NCBI RefSeq assembly: GCF_000219125.1
Contig: NZ_AFGF01000157.1
Span: 1 to 63,182 of the forward strand
Direction: 5' to 3'
DNA length: 63,182 bases
Source of the DNA: Acetonema longum DSM 6540
GTDB taxonomy: Bacteria; Bacillota; Negativicutes; Sporomusales; Acetonemataceae
The notes beneath the pieces were generated by a model that saw only the letters and a program-made list of their open reading frames with translations, was not told the origin of the DNA and searched no databases. This document shows positions 61,147 through 63,182 of the stretch, piece by piece. The first letter of the stretch is position 1; each line of letters begins with the position of its first letter. Both the position numbers and the translations under genes were made by a program.

Positions 61147-61173
61147 ATTCCCCGTCCATCGAAAAATCCCTGC
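61147..61173 (-). promoter_or_regulatory. Sigma-H-like promoter upstream of mlaE, near match
   Basis: Minus-strand GCAGGGATT, 11 bases, GGGGAAT. One -35 base differs from RnAGGAwWW (AGGG for AGGA); the -10 matches. It lies immediately after the S55 peptidase terminator and about 130 bases before mlaE. Confidence 0.4.
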
Positions 61174-61182
61174 TTGCGGCAT

Positions 61183-61222
61183 AAAAAGGGACCCTGCTGC
61201 GTTAAAATTCAACAGGGTCCCA
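61183..61222 (-). terminator. Terminator of the S55 peptidase gene
   Basis: On the minus strand GGGACCCTG and CAGGGTCCC pair around an 18-base loop and are followed by TTTTT. It starts 8 bases after the stop codon. Confidence 0.88.
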
Positions 61223-61230
61223 GATCCTTT

Positions 61231-63033
61231 TTACTTGTTCGTCACATTGAGATAGATTCGTGTATCGCCTTCAATGATAAAGTCGGTTGTAACAAAACTC
61301 TTGGCTTTCTCATTGTTGTCGTTAGTACGGTCCAGAGCATTCTGCGGCGAAATTCGGTTCTTTTTCTCCGGCTCGGCGACAGGCACCGGGAGTTTTGGTT
61401 TTTTCTTTTTCTCTTTGTTCGACCGTTGTTTGCCTTCGTTTTTAGCTTGTTCATTTTCCAGGTCCAGGACTTCGACGACAATGTCGTTGTTACGGTCCCG
61501 ACGGGAGAAATCCTGCAAAAGCTCGGCAAAAGTCTGGTTCTGCTTTTTCTCGCCCTTGAGCACCGACTCGTCAATGCCCCCCTTTTTCAGGAGCAGCTGA
61601 TACAGCGGAATCATGCCGCCCCCATGAACCGAAAGGGCTAAAGGCCCGGATTTCTGGTTCTTGGGCACTGTGAATTGGATGGTCCGTGCAAGCACTTCAC
61701 CCCGATAGGGCTTCATCTTAACGGTGATGTCGATGGTTTCGCCGGGAATGACATTCACGGCCTTGGCTTTAGCTTCGGTAATGGCCGCCGTATGCCGCTT
61801 GTCGCTGACCACCACCTGGACATTGACATCCATAATGTCCACCGGATTGAACTGGTTACTGGTCAAGAGAGACATGGCTTCAAAAAACTCGCCGACAGAA
61901 AGTTCGCCGATATTGCCGGCGCTATAAAACATATTCTCCCGGGTAAACTTCTCAACCGGCATATCCTTTGCGGTAATTTCAAACTTGATACGTGCGGTGC
62001 CGGGCCCGGTCCGGTCGATGGTCTTGTCAATGATGTTATAGACCGTAGCAGCCGCCAGAATCGGGCTGAGCTGTTCATCCTGGACCACCCGGACGGAGGC
62101 TTGTTTCAAATGGCCGGTGGTTTCGTCCTGAACGCTGATACGGACCGGCACATTACTGGGGAACCGGCCAATCTCACCGCCGATACCGGCGGATCGGTCC
62201 TGGGTGACAGAACCGACGGCAGTACCGTTTGTGCCTACTTTAAATGAGTTTTCCAGTCCGCGGACTGTCGTAAAGATATAGGCGTTGGTCATATAAAAGC
62301 CAACATTGCCTTTCTTCAGAAAGGGATGACCAAAGGCCAGCACTTTGCCATTATCAATATGTGTAACCGTACCAACAGCGCCGATATTCACATCTCCCTG
62401 CACCAGCTGCACTCCCACGGCGCCTCCTGCTTTCAGAGGGCCGTAGTCAATATCGGAGGGAGCGTCGCCAACTGCATAGGGGGACATTTGCAGGGGGCCT
62501 AATTTTTCCGCCAGGTAGGCAAGGGCCTGATCGCCGAAACCCGAAACCATAAGCGGAGTGGCGATCGGCTTGAAGTTCAGTCCGGCCAGAGACTCTACGT
62601 GGCTGACGCTGCCGACGGAAGTGGAATCCTTATCCCAAATCTTCAGCATATCGCCAATTGGAGTCACCATGCCCACTTTATGATCCGTCAGAGCCCAGCC
62701 ATAGGCGATAGCGCCCACCAGCCGGCCATTAATATAGACCGGACTGCCGCTCATTCCTTGAGCAATGCCACCGGTACGCTCAATTAAATCCCCATAGGTC
62801 CTGACCAGGATCACGTCCCCGGCCGGTCCCTTATTTTTCATAACTCCTAAGACTTCTACACCAAATTCTTCTATGCTGGCACCGGCAACTACTGTTTTAC
62901 CAATCCCATGCATCCCCGGTTGTACTTCTTCAACCGGCATAAACTCAGGGGCCGCCTGGGCCAGGGTCAAAGGCAGCAGCAGAATCAGCAGCAGAAGGCC
63001 GATGCGGCGCCAGGTGTATCGCAAATAGATCAT
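61231..63033 (-). CDS. SpoIVB-like S55-domain protein, predicted serine peptidase
   Basis: A 600-residue exported protein with a signal peptide (about 1-28). Residues ~30-300 contain S55 (SpoIVB) motifs: GIAQGMSGSPVYINGRLVGAIAYGW with the nucleophilic Ser (~95), and GKVLAFGHPFLKKG with the catalytic His (~236). A second region (~300-500) is beta-rich, and the C-terminus is highly charged (NEGKQRSNKEKKKKPKLP) before a final strand segment. SpoIVB itself activates pro-sigma-K processing in sporulation; here the gene lies next to mlaE, so an envelope role is more likely. ATG 63033 has GAGGAG. Substrate unknown. Confidence 0.8.
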   Translation of the reverse strand: MIYLRYTWRRIGLLLLILLLPLTLAQAAPEFMPVEEVQPGMHGIGKTVVAGASIEEFGVEVLGVMKNKGPAGDVILVRTYGDLIERTGGIAQGMSGSPVYINGRLVGAIAYGWALTDHKVGMVTPIGDMLKIWDKDSTSVGSVSHVESLAGLNFKPIATPLMVSGFGDQALAYLAEKLGPLQMSPYAVGDAPSDIDYGPLKAGGAVGVQLVQGDVNIGAVGTVTHIDNGKVLAFGHPFLKKGNVGFYMTNAYIFTTVRGLENSFKVGTNGTAVGSVTQDRSAGIGGEIGRFPSNVPVRISVQDETTGHLKQASVRVVQDEQLSPILAAATVYNIIDKTIDRTGPGTARIKFEITAKDMPVEKFTRENMFYSAGNIGELSVGEFFEAMSLLTSNQFNPVDIMDVNVQVVVSDKRHTAAITEAKAKAVNVIPGETIDITVKMKPYRGEVLARTIQFTVPKNQKSGPLALSVHGGGMIPLYQLLLKKGGIDESVLKGEKKQNQTFAELLQDFSRRDRNNDIVVEVLDLENEQAKNEGKQRSNKEKKKKPKLPVPVAEPEKKNRISPQNALDRTNDNNEKAKSFVTTDFIIEGDTRIYLNVTNK

Positions 63034-63081
63034 TCCTCTCCTCATAGATCAAAAGCACTCCTCCAGCCTCGCCCCTGGAAC

Positions 63082-63182
63082 CGTTCAAAAGGCCCAGATG
63101 CTAGGTAAGAGCAACGCCTGCGTTGCCGTACTGAAGGGATTTAGGTGACTTTTCGGCTTACGAGAAACCATTCGCTACCGCC
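63082..63182. repeat. Dispersed inverted-repeat element, copy E (cut by window end)
   Basis: CGTTCAAAAGGCCCAGATG with CTAGGTAAGAG and GTGACTTTTCGGCTTA follows the pattern of copies C and D. Its right end lies beyond the window. It is in the same orientation as A-C and begins ~50 bases upstream of the S55 gene start. Confidence 0.7.

Noticed and set aside
1-63182. CRISPR arrays, tRNA or rRNA genes
   Set aside because: No regularly spaced direct repeats and no cloverleaf or rRNA-like sequence were seen on either strand.

Overview
The window looks like a chromosomal segment of a diderm Firmicute (class Negativicutes), probably a relative of Sporomusaceae. It combines Gram-positive style Shine-Dalgarno sites (GGAGG) with a complete set of LPS and outer-membrane biogenesis genes, SLH-domain porins of the OmpM type, LpxI instead of LpxH, tandem OmpH/Skp-like proteins, a minimal MlaEFD system and an S55 (SpoIVB-like) peptidase. 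The class assignment is inferred from gene content; the genus is not determined. All intact genes lie on the minus strand, so the biological order runs from high to low coordinates.

Layout in transcription order. (1) 63.0-61.2 kb: S55 peptidase with its own terminator. (2) 61.0-58.2 kb: mlaE-mlaF-mlaD. (3) 58.0-44.1 kb: a consensus sigma-A promoter, then tolC, tamB, an alternative sigma factor, a small membrane protein, bamA, an uncharacterised exported protein, three OmpH-like proteins and lpxD. (4) 43.9-42.4 kb: a YjbH-like barrel and a second LpxL-type acyltransferase. (5) 42.2-39.0 kb: an uncharacterised two-gene ABC system whose permease has a MacB/FtsX-like topology. (6) 38.9-21.0 kb: an 18-gene run, lpxC-fabZ-lpxA-lpxI-lpxB-msbA-waaA-lpxK-kdsB-kdsA-kdsD-kdsC-lpxL-lptC-lptA-lptB-lptFG-DUF3084, covering lipid A and Kdo synthesis, flipping and LPS export. 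(7) 20.6-15.1 kb: OmpM, a YqgF-like protein, a frameshifted porin, a second SLH porin and a repeat-containing exported protein. (8) 14.9-6.7 kb: lptD, hldA, a GT2, a heptosyltransferase, hldC, an IS30 scar, two more GT2 genes and a WaaL-type ligase. (9) 6.4-0 kb: wbaP, several decayed glycosyltransferases, ugd, a broken glf and an IS256 remnant.

Together the genes make lipid A, Kdo and heptose, assemble the core, flip it (MsbA), ship it through the Lpt bridge (LptB-F-C-A-D), insert barrels (BamA, OmpH/Skp), traffic phospholipids (Mla, TamB), and tether the outer membrane (SLH porins). The glycan end is degenerating: glf and several glycosyltransferases carry frameshifts and IS scars.

Three observations stand out. 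First, six promoter regions (wbaP, lptD, both porins of the 17-18 kb region, the YqgF-like gene, ompM) carry a sigma-H-like motif, RnAGGAwWW-N11/12-RnnGAA(T/A), and three more (lpxC, yjbH-like, mlaE) carry near matches, suggesting a shared envelope regulon. Second, a family of imperfect inverted-repeat elements sits directly at the 3' ends of envelope genes and supplies the stop codon of kdsB and lpxK. Third, the ABC pair at 39.0-42.2 kb and the sigma factor between tamB and bamA are good candidates for undescribed envelope functions.
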